Of a stretch of 64,000 nucleotides of DNA, positions 46,076-56,447 are shown piece by piece. The stretch lies in the NCBI GenBank assembly GCA_940671915.1, contig CALNVZ010000181.1, forward strand, positions 122,522 to 186,521. Direction: 5' to 3'. Position numbers and translations under genes: made by a program. Source of the stretch: Paracentrotus lividus. Taxonomy: Eukaryota > Echinodermata > Echinoidea > Camarodonta > Echinidae. Each line of letters starts with the position of its first letter. Position 1 is the stretch's first letter. The notes below the pieces were generated by a model, which ran no database searches, had not been told where the DNA came from, and saw only the letters and a program-made list of their open reading frames with translations.

Positions 46076-46390
46076 AAGAACCTTCGCTCCCATTGCAGAA
46101 TGTACTTTGTATTATTTCCATATAAAGTGTGTGTAAATAGTAATGCTACTTCAGATAAGTTCTTGATTATTCCTGTGATATTCAAGATGTCGGCCAACAT
46201 TTATACAGTGATATGACATATTATTTTACATGTATAACCATTATTGTGTTTAAATTCTACTGCTGTTTATAATGAATATTTTGGATGACTGTTGTTTTTT
46301 GTTTTTTTGTTTTTTTATTTTTTTTTGTAAAACTTTTGTTACTTACACAATCGATTGTAATTGCTTGTAAATATTGTAATTTTCTTAATT

Positions 46391-46416
46391 CAATAAAACA
46401 TACAAAAAAAGAAAAA
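46391..46416 (+). terminator. LINE polyadenylation signal and A-rich tail
   Basis: AATAAA at 46,392-46,397 is followed by an A-rich stretch and then the 3' target-site copy. Confidence 0.85.
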
Positions 46417-46432
46417 AAGAAAATGAGACCTA
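46417..46432. repeat. Target-site duplication, 3' copy (16 bp)
   Basis: AAGAAAATGAGACCTA, identical to 40,515-40,530. Confidence 0.9.
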
Positions 46433-46439
46433 TCATTTG

Positions 46440-47290
46440 AGTAGACACATTTTTTGTTAAATTTAAAAATAGAGGGCGCTATAAACAAATATACAAATTA
46501 TCTTGACATTTATGTCGTGCGATATAATAAAACAATATTTAGTAAAGTTCCCAGAGACATTCAGACATTAATTAGCTGACTAAAAGTGTATTTTACACAT
46601 TTTTAGAGGAAAATTCTGTATTTTGGCGGCCATTTTGTATGACGTCACATATCTCAAACTGCTCAATGCTGACAGAGTGTCAGCAATCGATTTCTTCATA
46701 TTGAAGGTTTAGGCAATCATAATCCGTTGAAAAAAAAATATAGACGCCAAAACAAGGTACATCGAGTTGGCGGCTAGACTATTTCAATAATAGTTTTGAT
46801 AAATGGGTTGGAAATGCCTAGTTAGTCCAACAAGCTTATCATTCAGTTGATTTCTAATACAGCTCACAACAGCCCAGAAAACCTTAAGTTCACTGTGGAT
46901 AATGTAAGAAGCATGACAGTGCATCAATCACAAATTTGCGAGATATTTTCATTGGTGAGCTGAAAGAGGTATCATTAAAAATGTAATGCGTTGCACTTTC
47001 CAATGACATAAAGTTCATAATCACCAATGTAATATTCTTTAAATTAATGATGATCAAAATTTGGTTCCCTTTTTAGGCACATTGAAACAACTCATCTCAA
47101 TGAACGTGACAGTGAACCACTCACAATTTTGCAAAACATTATTTACAATAATTGGGTTCAGTGATGCATGATATTGGTGAGCTGAGAGAGGTATCATTAA
47201 AATGGTATTGAGCTGCACTTTACAATGATATGAATTTCAAAATCACTTCTGAAATATTTTTCAAAGTACTAATGATCAAACTTGGGTTTC
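46440..47290 (-). repeat. Dispersed repeat R4, inverted copy, partly doubled
   Basis: Reverse complement of 35,098-35,700 from AGAGGGCGCTATA to the TATAGACGCCAAAAC word. Beyond that, a unit with GGTGAGCTGA.AGAGGTATCA occurs twice (about 46,952 and 47,172), a local duplication of about 220 bp. Confidence 0.75.
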
Positions 47291-48308
47291 TTTTATTCGA
47301 TACACCTGGTACTACTTAATACCAAACTTGGATGGAGAGGTTTCCTGATTTGTGATGAAAAAATGCTCATATCTTTGTGATTATTGGACAATATCACATA
47401 AAATTTCATCCAGTTGTAGAAAATGAATTGTAGTTTATGGGTGGAAAGATATAAACAATAAAATATTGTAGTTCTAATATTATACCTATCTAAAGTGCCA
47501 TTAGCTTTCAGTTGAACATGTAATCATATTTAAAGTTAGGGTTTAATTTTGCTTTGTGTAGTGCATTTTGTAGTTGACAAAATAGTGTTTTAACATGTTT
47601 GAAATTTCTGAAACATTACTTTTAACTGGTCCTAGATATATATATGCTCCATGAACATTTTGACTTTGATAAACGAAAAGTAATTTCCTCTCAAATAGGG
47701 CCTATACTTCTTAACGTCTTTTTCCTGAGTATCAGCATTAATTTGAAATCCACAATAATTCTACTAAGTCACTTTGCAATGTTGCATAACGAACAAATGT
47801 TTCATATGTCAGGTAAAGTAAATTGTATAAAGTTGTTTTTTTTTACTTTGTAAACAAATATCTTAGGTGTTAAATTAGTAATTTAACATATCATCAAAAC
47901 AACAGATACATTTTTACTTAATCTGTTAATGGACAACAATTATGCTAACATGATTGAAGTCTCCAAAACAGGCATTGTTGTTAAACTGAATCCTCTGAAA
48001 CCTGTGTTTGAATATTTCAGCTGTTCTATATATTGAATTTTACTTTAATTTGTAGTGTAATGTTACTTTTGTTCAATGTCCATTCAAGGACAGTCCAACA
48101 TACATGTAAATGTAGGAAAATGATGTCTTTGTTTAATCATGGAGCTACTAATTTAGAGTCCTTCAAGATAATGACATTTTGCTGTTAAAGAAATGAGATG
48201 GTTTACTGTTTTTCAAAAAATGTCATTAGTTTCAAGTTCATAATTCATTGTGTCATTTAGAATGAATTTATACTGCTACAAGTTTTACTGAACAGTGGGA
48301 TTTATACA
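47291..48308. other. Stretch without recognised gene
   Basis: AT-rich sequence with short open frames only. A 69-codon plus-strand frame (47,644-47,853) has no recognisable domain. Confidence 0.5.
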
Positions 48309-48962
48309 ATGTTAACATAAATGAAGTCTCTGAAACACATAAAAAAATGATATTGTTAACTGAAGCCTCCGGAACACATACATTGAAGATTTTCAACTTC
48401 CTTTATATTTGTAACGCGATTTCTTTGGAATTTGTGTGAGTAGTTAGCTCCCACTAAACTCTATTTGTATAATAATTTCTACTTTCCTCTACCTCTTGGA
48501 AGATTTGATTTAAATTAAATGTCCATTAACATCATATTTTGTCTTAAATTTGAAAAAGGCAATGATTTTTTTTAAAGACCAAATAAGTTTGACCAAAAAA
48601 GCTTTTAAGACCTTCAAGTGCATTTAGTATCGCAAAAAAAGTGCAATTTTTTTTTCTCCTTGAAAAACAAATTAGAATTAAAATGATGTTTTTCTTCAAG
48701 TTTATCATATTTGTCTATTTGTTTATTATTTTTCTGGTTTTTCATTCAGTTTAAGCTCCAGAACCAAAAAAATTCAATAATTTAGAAATTTCTGGTACAT
48801 AATTTTAGTAGAAACTTTCATTACTAGTCATTTTTTTAATTTTGACCCTGTTAGAAAAATGTTACACCCTTTACCGTGAAATCACCATATCTATACTAGA
48901 ATCTTTTTCAAATAATTACGTACATAATACCAGTTGCTGATGTTTTCTTTTTGTTTTTTGAA

Positions 48963-49211
48963 ACATCAAAGAGACATTACAGAAAGCGGCAAGACATACT
49001 TCAAAACCGGCGAAAACTAGCAAATACAGGCAGATCAATTTCAGAGGACCTCACAGCCACAAACTATCATATTCTCAAAACTGCTAGAAAATCAAAAACT
49101 GCCAATGCTATATGGTCTGTGGATGGTACAATATTTGCCGCTAAACCTTCAACTTCTGGTAAGGCAACAAAGAAAGTAATAACATCCTTGGAAGAAGCTG
49201 AAAAACTGTAA
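48963..49211 (+). pseudogene. LINE ORF1 C-terminal fragment
   Basis: The frame encodes YRKRQDILQNRRKL, SISEDLTATNYHILKTARK and IWSVDGTIFA. The EDLT and W..(D/N)G.I(F/Y) motifs are the conserved end of ORF1 proteins of invertebrate LINEs whose ORF2 begins with a PHD finger. It starts right after the block shared with 17,332-17,425, at a pyrimidine tract plus CAG that would also serve as a splice acceptor. A degraded copy is at 57,060-57,300. Confidence 0.55.
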
Positions 49212-49327
49212 ATGAACTCCCTGTATGTGTTCCTTGTTAGGTCCACACTCATGTTGTTTTTCATTTCACTCATTGTTACACTTAGTATTCTTAACTTTTT
49301 GTACATGTATGTTGTATTAAGTAATTT

Positions 49328-49612
49328 ATGGCTAAGGATTATTTGTGTGGGATATGCCAAAAGTCAGTTAAAATAAATCAAGGTCTACTATGTACACAGT
49401 GTAGAAAATGGATTCACATTTCATGTGCTCGTATATCCGAATCATTATACAACGATCCCTCTGAACTGTTTATATCTTGGATATGCCGTCATTGTGTATT
49501 ATCACAGCTACCTTTTTATTCTCATGATTACAGTTGTCAACCAAAAAATGTTAAAATTAAACACCCACAACTATTTGACAAAAATATATATACCAATGAC
49601 AATAAAAACTAG
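49328..49612 (+). CDS. Small PHD-finger ORF, probable start of a LINE ORF2
   Basis: A 94-codon frame from ATG (MAKDYLCGIC...). Eight ligands fit the C4HC3 pattern of a PHD finger: CGIC, CTQC, H and C of WIHISC, CRHC. A LPF motif follows. PHD fingers followed by LPF head the ORF2 of a group of invertebrate LINEs, and the ORF1 end lies just upstream, so this is best read as the ORF1/ORF2 junction of a truncated LINE. The endonuclease and RT that should follow are absent. It could alternatively be a free-standing small gene. The second copy (57,409-57,665) is frameshifted. Confidence 0.6.
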   Translation: MAKDYLCGICQKSVKINQGLLCTQCRKWIHISCARISESLYNDPSELFISWICRHCVLSQLPFYSHDYSCQPKNVKIKHPQLFDKNIYTNDNKN

Positions 49613-51060
49613 AGCTTTATAATTGTAATGCGTACAATTATCAGTGGTATGTACTGATATGTATGTGTAATGCAAAAAAGTATGCAGCAATTGGCTACAG
49701 GAGAGAGAGAGAACAAAAATGAAACTGAAAGAAAGAGTGAAATAAACTTTTTGAAAAAGTAGAAAATGAATTGTGTGATGTGATGATTTTTACATTTAAT
49801 TACCTTTTACAATTCGACTTTTTGGTAACTGTCTCAGCCTTAACATGAAAAGCATTTGGGAGAAAATCAACCAATATTTATCCTGATAATAATTAAATTT
49901 GGATTGAAATTTTGATTGAAAACAAAAATGAAATTTTGGGTTTGCATGAGAATATGCCAATATTTTATTCCTTAGACCCCACATTTTATAAGTGGATTAT
50001 ATTTACTATGTCATAAACTTTCAGAAAATGTGAAAAAATAAATAGGGTTTTGACCTTTCGGACGAGCTTTGGATGATCCTAAAGACGTATGTTTTGTTAT
50101 GTTTTTACGTTATTTGCCCCATTGACGCACGCGCGGAAATTGAAATTTGATTAGCGCGTGCGTCTGTATGGTCGGCTGGAAACGATTTAAAATATATAGA
50201 AACTCCTAAGAGAATTGTCTAAATTGCCAATCAAGAAAAAAACCCGGAATTTTACGCGATTTACAAAGTGTGCGCAAAATGCACGGGCGCTTACGCACGG
50301 AATTTTTCAAAATCCTTGAAATGGCCTGAAACATACTTTGTATAAATATGGGGTGATTTTGAGCAATTTTAGATTTTGACACACCGGTTTTTGAAAATTT
50401 TCAACCTGTTACAAGCATTTATCAAATAGGCTGTCAAATTATTTTTTTGTTAGGAACATGATGCTCTTTAATTTAAGACCAGAAAAGAAAATTTTTGACG
50501 CCAACGGTTCTGGACTTAAGGATTTTGTGTAGGCATGTTTTTGGCCAAAAATGGGATATTTTGACAAAATTGACAAAATTTGTGTGCGCGTAGTTCCAAC
50601 TTGAACAGACGATCATTCGGTTATGAATAGTCTAAAAAGTAGTGATTATGGTGTCAAATTGTTGTCAATATCATCAAGATTACTTTTAGAGCAAAAAATC
50701 GATGATCTGAAGCTGCATTCTTCCCCGACACGCATAAATGCGCGCAAAATCGTGGGCGCATTTTTTCTTGAAATGCTTAAAATGGCCTGAAACATACTCT
50801 AAATTGGCCAAAGGGGGATTTTAAACATTTTTTATTTTTGCGCGCGCGTAATTCCTTAATGCGCGTACTTACGCGTGTGCATTATGTTTTAAAAGATGCG
50901 CTTCAATTTGAAGTTTATGTGTACTAAATATGATTAATCAATGATTATTAGTTATGAAGCTATGACTGATAATGTGATTTTACAAAATGGCGTCTAGATG
51001 ACGTCGCATTATGCTAATGAGCTAGAAAAGATTTCAGTTCTCAGATTTTATAATGATCTA
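49613..51060. repeat. Dispersed repeat R3, long copy
   Basis: Non-coding sequence with CpG-rich words such as GCGCGTGCGT and GCGCGCGCG, and the recurring phrase ATGGCCTGAAACATACT (about 50,320 and 50,785), also found at 9,361-9,375. No gene is supported. The counterpart in the second duplication copy is about 57,680-59,110. Confidence 0.55.
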
Positions 51061-51181
51061 TCATTGCTGAAAATTTGAAATACTTTAATGCATTATTTTT
51101 GGAGTTATCGTGTCTACAAGAATTGTACAGGAGAATAAAAATAAAGAAAAAAAGAGGAAAAAAAAAAAGAAAAAGAAGATT

Positions 51182-51300
51182 CTGACAATAACAAGAGGTG
51201 CTATGTATATACGTACATACCATCTAATAAAAAATAAAGAAAAGAAAGAAGATCCTGACAATAACAAAAGGTGGTATGTTTATAACATACCACCTAATGA
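51182..51300. repeat. Two tandem 70 bp units with palindromes
   Basis: The phrase CTGACAATAACAA occurs at about 51,182 and 51,257, followed each time by a hairpin. The second hairpin is perfect (GGTGGTATGTT, TAT loop, AACATACCACC, 51,270-51,294). Confidence 0.65.
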
Positions 51301-51447
51301 GATGGTTTGTCCAGTGCAGAATACATGTACACTCGAAATGTGATGAAATGACATGCCTTCTTTGATCGCCAATTTAGACTGCAATGCTGGGGGTAAAACC
51401 AAAGTAAATTTGCCAGTGTTATAGGGAATTGTGTCAGCTACAAGATA
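51280..51447 (-). CDS. Candidate exon C of an unidentified host gene
   Basis: On the minus strand a strong acceptor (pyrimidine tract ending TTTTCAG at 51,448-51,453) opens an unbroken 55-codon frame starting YLVADTIPYNTGKF and running to a TAA at 51,280-51,282. The product looks like a folded protein segment (alternating hydrophobic and polar residues). The phase (0) does not match the end of exon B (phase 2), so another exon or a different structure is needed. No family is recognised. Confidence 0.3.
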   Translation of the reverse strand, partial: YLVADTIPYNTGKFTLVLPPALQSKLAIKEGMSFHHISSVHVFCTGQTISLGGML

Positions 51448-52052
51448 CTGAAAATTTGAAAGAGAAATGGCACATATTTACTGAGGGACACTCCGTTTTG
51501 TACCAAGATTATGTTGTCATAAAACTCAAATCAGTAATTCTGAAACGCAAATCAAAATTTTGAGTTTAGAAGCCATTATGATAATGTTGCAATGACGATA
51601 AGTAATAAATGAGGTATGAAATCGCATCTACCAAAGAAAGGAAATTTCACGAGCCATTCAAATATAGTGAAAGATTAAGGGTCAGAAGAAAGAGGGACTT
51701 AAATAGGGGCTCCAAATGAAAAATTCAGGGCCCCTCAAAATTATTTAAAAAATCCCCACATAAGATGTTACTACTTGACCCTACCTTATTTTGAGTGCCA
51801 TTTTTGAAATTACCAGATTTCCTTTCCTTGGTGTTCTAATATTTTTAGCCACCACTACATTGTATATACACTGGTGCTGCTCAGCGGTTGCCAAGCCCAC
51901 GGGACAGGGGCCAAAATAATATCCGATTCGGACAATAAAATTTGGAGTATTTTTTTTTAAGTAAAACTTTAAAAAAATTATCCGTCCATTTCTGTTTGGT
52001 CACACACAAATCATGCTTCTGCACTGAACACATGTTTGTAGCAATGTTTTAC

Positions 52053-52104
52053 CTGTACTGTAGTAGCGGTGAAGCTGATGGTGTGCCTATTTCTCCAGGA
52101 GACC
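52053..52104 (-). CDS. Candidate exon B of an unidentified host gene
   Basis: 52 bases bounded on the minus strand by TTTCTTTCAG (acceptor) and GTAAAAC (donor, preceded by TACAG). Joined after exon A the frame stays open, encoding SPGEIGTPSASPLLQY. The preserved phase across A and B is the main argument that these are genuine exons. A copy lies in the second duplication at about 60,091-60,144. Confidence 0.4.
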
Positions 52105-52458
52105 CTGAAAGAAACATACATGTATTTATAATTAATGGGCCATATTAAGATATTTATAATCTAACGATACATAAAACATTTGGCATGATAAGTAAACTTA
52201 AGATTGTGACGTCAGAAAACTACATAACATCAATGACAATTTTTGAAATGATAGAGCAATGAAATTCATTAAATAATTGATATCCCTCTAATTCTTATAT
52301 TTTTTCCACTTAAGTTTTACAGAGTTGTCTTTTCAGTCACTTCATACTTCTCTTGGGACAAGAAAAGTCCTTTTATATGAAGGTAATTTTACCAGATAAT
52401 AAACAGACATATAAATTGTATTTTGAATACAATCATTAACTTAGGTAGTCATAAATAC

Positions 52459-52615
52459 CTTGAGATTCCTCGAAGCTTGCCACAAACGATATCTCCATTG
52501 AAAGGTTGGACTGCCTTAATTTTAAAGTCACAACTGTGTCATCTTCTTTTTCATTGAAATCTAACCTGAAGTACAAAGTGTGCGTGCTCTGTCGTATGAA
52601 CTCCGAATGAATGTC
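52459..52615 (-). CDS. Candidate exon A of an unidentified host gene
   Basis: 157 bases on the minus strand. The acceptor is a pyrimidine stretch ending TTGCAACAG, the donor is CAAG|GTATTT. Only one frame is open: DIHSEFIRQSTHTLYF, RLDFNEKEDDTVVTLKLR, then MEISFVASFEESQ. The exon enters in phase 0 and leaves in phase 1, which fits exon B. Beta-strand-like alternation is visible but no domain is recognised. No start codon, promoter or further upstream exon was found before 53,364. Confidence 0.4.
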
Positions 52616-53360
52616 CTGTTGCAAAAAGAAAAACGAATAAAGCAAACTAATATAGGTTTCTTCCAGCACAATTTGTAAACTTGTGATGGTAGCATATTTT
52701 CATAAAGTAAAAGCGATCCCACCACTTCCACTAAAAATAAGACAAAAAATTATGGAACATGTTGGTCATTGCTTTCGACAACTATAATTGGCTTCCGGTA
52801 GTCTCATCCAATGGTATGGTAGAGAAATACCCAAACATGAAATGTCATCTTATAAGATTAGGTTATGGCATTACTTGTGTAATTTACAGACTTGGAAAAG
52901 GACTTCCTTAATTAAGTTGATAGAAATCAAAGTTAAAATATTTTGTATGACCATTTCGTTTTTTCCCCAAAAGGCAGGTCAAAATTTTTTTTTAGGATGG
53001 AGGACATCCTGAGGAATATGGAGGCCGTTAAAAATAAGATATAACAATAAAGAAATCGGCAATTAATAATGTATTAATCGTCTATTTATTATTTATTTGT
53101 GTTGGTATCCATTGCAATAAAAAAATAATATAAGACTTCTGCAGGTGTTCACTATATGCAAGTTGTATACTTATAAAATAATTGACAATGAAACCCAAGG
53201 GAAAATAATTAGAATTAAATTGGTCAAAAAAAGGAGAAGAAGGAGAAAAACGAACAACAAAAATGTTATTGCTGTGTATATAATGTGAAAGTATTTGTGA
53301 TCAATAATGATTAAGAACTTGATTAATCTTAATTAAGCGTAATCATAAAGGATTTGAAAG
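52616..53360. other. Stretch without recognised gene
   Basis: AT-rich sequence. No exon with both good splice signals and an open frame was found. Confidence 0.5.
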
Positions 53361-53361
53361 A

Positions 53362-54251
53362 TGGCGCCCTTCTAAGTAACATCATTTTTATTTGTACATC
53401 GTGGAAAGCTTCTGAAATTCATCAAACTGAGAAAACAAATGTTTCACCGAGAATCTCCCAATTCTTCATCTCTTCAGGACCAGATACAGACATAATTGAA
53501 AAGGATATAGTTAAAAATTCGAACATGGAGGTTGAAATACCAACCCAGCAGTCAGTGCTGGCTGATAACAGCGAGACGCACCCCCAAGATACCGGGGATA
53601 CTGTGAGGGAGGAAGACGAACCCCGAGCTCGGGCAGAGAAGAAGCGAAAGATCAACGGGGACCAAAAAATACAGGCGAGCACTACCAATGAATTGTTAGC
53701 AAAGCTTCTTGACAGATTTGATGAAATGAACTCAAAGTTTAATGACATAGCTGTCAGATTAGATATATCCCTAACTCAGATTGATACCAATAAGAGAGAG
53801 ATAAATGAAGTGAAGGAGAAGCAAGAGGGAGTGAACTTTGACATTGAATCAATTAAAGAGCGATTACAAGAACAGGAGAAGAGAATGTTAAGCTGCGTGA
53901 ACGTCTGACTGACCTTGCAGCCAGGGGGATGAGGAATACGCTCGTATTCCGAGGCTTTCCAGAGGGAGCAGAGAATAAGAACTGTGAAACTTTAATCAAG
54001 TCATTTGCCAAGTCTCACTTGCAGATCGAAACAGATGTAATCATAGAGAGGGCACACCGTAGTGGCAACACTTCATCTTCCAGACCAAGGCCGATTATTG
54101 TAGTATTAATCGCCACACTACAAAAAGTATGGTCCTAGAGAATGCCCGCAGATTCTTGAAAGGAAGACCATATGAGCACGACGGGAAGCATCAGGTCTAT
54201 GTAGATGAAATGCTGCCGAAAGAAATCCTCGAAATTCCTCGAATGCGCTAA
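53362..54251 (+). pseudogene. Tx1/L1-like LINE ORF1 fragment
   Basis: Begins with GGCGCCCTTCTA, nearly the start of the full-length LINE at 40,531. The most likely ATG is at 53,525 (MEVEIPTQQSV). An acidic then basic N-terminus leads into a coiled coil (LLAKLLDRFDEMNSKF to IKERLQEQEKR). After a frameshift near 53,905 come the RRM-like pieces RNTLVFRGFPEGAENKN and VIIERAHRSGN, and after another frameshift MVLENARRFLKGRPYE (54,129) with a final stop at 54,249-54,251. The remainder of the LINE is missing. This is a different, diverged family member from 40,677. Confidence 0.8.
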
Positions 54252-54369
54252 AGCGCCCTTTATAAGGGCAGCTATGGCTATAGCCGGGTAATAATATTAG
54301 CTGCGCCACTGAAGAGTTTACTAGATTAGTCGGCGCATTATAAATGCTTAATATTGATATTATTATTAA

Positions 54370-54530
54370 AATTTTTATTAAAGGAAAGGAAGAAAAAAGG
54401 AAAAAAAAGACAGGAAAAATAAGAAAGTGTGTGTGTGAGAGAGAGGCAGAGATAGAGAAAAGGAGAAAGATAAATATAAAACAGAAAGGGAAAGAGAAAG
54501 CCATTAAGATAAGATCAAGTAAAAAATAAT
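54370..54530. repeat. Purine-rich low-complexity tract
   Basis: GGAAAGGAAGAAAAAAGG, GAGAGAGAGG and AAGAGAAAG words dominate. The open frames over it are artefacts. Confidence 0.8.
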
Positions 54531-54900
54531 TCGAAAAACTTGCGACACCAGGCGAAACTCACAATGGGCGCCGCTGATTCCAACATCAATTGCCGTGGAA
54601 GGGGGGGGGGGTAACTGTCCGGGGTAAATGTCCTCGGGGGGCAATTGTCCAGGGGTAATTGTCCGGGGGTAATTGTCCTCGGGGGGGGGGGTAATTGTCC
54701 GGGGGTAATTGTCCGGAGGTAATTGTCCTTCGGGGGTAATTGTCCGGGGTAGTTGTCCTGATACGAATATAAAAGAGAAGAGAAAGAAAAATTCATTAAG
54801 ATAAGAACAAGTAGAAAAATAATTCGAAACCTGCGAGCGAGACTCACAATGGGCGCCATTTGATTCCAACATCAATGCCTGTGAGGGGGGTAATTGTCGG
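54497..54900. repeat. Direct repeat of about 290 bp framing the G-rich array
   Basis: The sequence AAGATAAG.(A)TCAAGTA...AATAATTCGAAA, then ACTCACAATGGGCGCC, then GATTCCAACATCAAT occurs at 54,505-54,590 and again at 54,797-54,883. Each is followed by a G-rich array. Confidence 0.75.
54600..54757. repeat. G-rich 15-16 bp tandem array, first block
   Basis: Units GGGGGTAATTGTCC with optional TCG; about nine imperfect units. Confidence 0.85.
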
Positions 54901-55272
54901 GGGTAATTGTCTGGGGGTAATTGTCCTCAGGGGGTATTGTCCGGGGGTAATTATCGGGGGTAATTGTCCTCAGGGGGTAATAGTCCGGGGGGAAATTATC
55001 GGGGGGTAATTGTCTGGGGTAATTGTCCGGAGGGTAATTGTCCGGGGGGTAATTGTCCGAGGGGTAATGTCCGGGGGGTAATTGTCCGGAGGTAATTGTC
55101 CTCGGGGGGTAATTGTCGGGGGGTAATTGTCCGGGGAGTAATTGTCCTCGGGGGGTAATTGTCCGGGGGGTAATTGTCCGGAGGGTAATTGTCCTCGAAG
55201 GGTAATTGTCCTCAGGGGTAATTGTCCGGGGGTAGTTGTCCGGGGGGTAATTGTCCGGGGGGTAATTGTCCT
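54888..55272. repeat. G-rich 15-16 bp tandem array, second block
   Basis: About 24 units of the type GGGGGTAATTGTCC(TCG). On the minus strand all three frames remain open over long stretches, because a 15 bp unit is read as DNYPP, RTITP or GQLPP. No start context, splice site or conserved flank supports a protein. Confidence 0.85.
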
Positions 55273-55920
55273 GATACGCTTTGTTATGTGTAGGAGAGGG
55301 AAGGAATGAATACATTATGAGTTAGGGCTTCACCGCACTCCACATAGTTAATCCAGGTGGGGGCAAACATTCTTCTGTTGGGTGGGTTTGCCTAGCATTG
55401 CATTGAGAGTCACTCTCTACTAGGAAGTCACAGAGGCAAGACCTATGGGATTAGTGGTGGTGAAAATACAATTGTAGTATTAGGTTATAAACTACTGACA
55501 TATATAATGATGTTTACCTGAATTAATCTAGGAATAATATTTCCATGATATACTAGTAGTGAGAATCTATATATTAAAAGCCGAAGCTGAAGGACAACAA
55601 AACGGAGAGCTGCCACTGCCCGAAAGTGGGTAGTGCCCGTTCTCACGTGTTTCGCGGGTGATGCGCAGCGAGACCCCACGCAGCTTTCATCGTAGCTGTA
55701 CTGCATGAACGCGTGAAATCTAACGCTTTCCCCCTCTATGTTCTTTGGGTATCGAGGTTTGGTACGAATGTTTGTCGCCGTCGTTGTTTTTTTAGTTTCA
55801 ACACTTTGCTCAACAAATCACTTAACAAAAAAAGCAGTGCAACGTCACATTCAGAAGTCATGAAATATGACCGTTTGGATGTAATCTTGCCATTTGCGAT
55901 GAGATAGGACCGGAATTTCT
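55273..55920. other. Stretch without recognised gene
   Basis: Unique-looking sequence common to both duplication copies. A GC-richer part at 55,580-55,700 has no recognisable exon or RNA gene. Confidence 0.5.
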
Positions 55921-55923
55921 GCC

Positions 55924-56108
55924 GATCGATCGATCGATCGCTGTAATCTATGGTGTCTTTAAGAAAGCAAAAACAAAGTTAATCACAGCAACAAAAAAAT
56001 AAAATAAATAAAAAAATCGATCGCTGTAATCGCTGTAATCTATGGTGTCTTTAAGAAAGCAAAAACAAAGTTAATCACAGCAACAAAAAAATAAAATAAA
56101 TAAAAAAA
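55924..56108. repeat. ATCG microsatellite and tandem 80 bp duplication
   Basis: GATC/ATCG units (55,924-55,940) are followed by a segment from GCTGTAATCTATGGTGTCTT to AAATAAATAAAAAAA that appears twice in tandem (about 55,941-56,015 and 56,033-56,108). Confidence 0.85.
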
Positions 56109-56447
56109 GCAATGAAATATACATGTTATAGAGAAGAGAGAGAGATACTTTTTTTTAATTTTTTTTTTACTATATTAAAGTAAAAAAAAAGTAAGGGAGG
56201 ATGGACAGCCGGGAAATTGATAGAGAAACCAAACCACTAAAATTTTGATTTTTTTTTTTTCTTTTTTAAATAGTTATAGGCCTATATTACGTAACCGGTT
56301 ACTGTGTAAATCATGAACTAATTATCTCATATACCTCTCAGTGTAACTTAATTCGGGTATTTTTTCTTTTTTTCTTCTTTTTCCCCCTTCTTTTTTAAAG
56401 TATTTTATTGGGTTTTGTTTTTGATATTTCCGTAGACAGGAGTTCAT

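Larger units (their letters stand above)
40531..46416 (+). mobile_element. Full-length Tx1/L1-like LINE
   Basis: Starts at GAGGGCGCCCTTCTATG and ends with AATAAAACATACAAAAAAAG, bounded by a 16 bp target-site duplication. Contents in order: 5' UTR (40,531-40,676), ORF1 (intact), a 0.93 kb spacer, then ORF2 with endonuclease, RT and C-terminal region (frameshifted after the endonuclease). The order and domain types match L1/Tx1-group elements that move by target-primed reverse transcription. ORF2 decay makes this copy immobile, although its structure is complete end to end. Confidence 0.9.
48309..55945. repeat. Segmental duplication S, first copy (about 7.6 kb)
   Basis: Collinear with 56,448-64,000 along its full length in direct orientation. 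Offset falls gradually from 8,139 at the left end to 8,055 at the right end because of many small indels. Contents: LINE ORF1/PHD junction, repeat R3, candidate host exons, Tx1-like ORF1 fragment and G-rich arrays. Reading frames here are longer and cleaner than in the second copy. Confidence 0.9.

Noticed and set aside
54504..55315. Proline-rich minus-strand proteins
   Set aside because: All three frames are open because the unit is 15 bp; no other evidence of coding.
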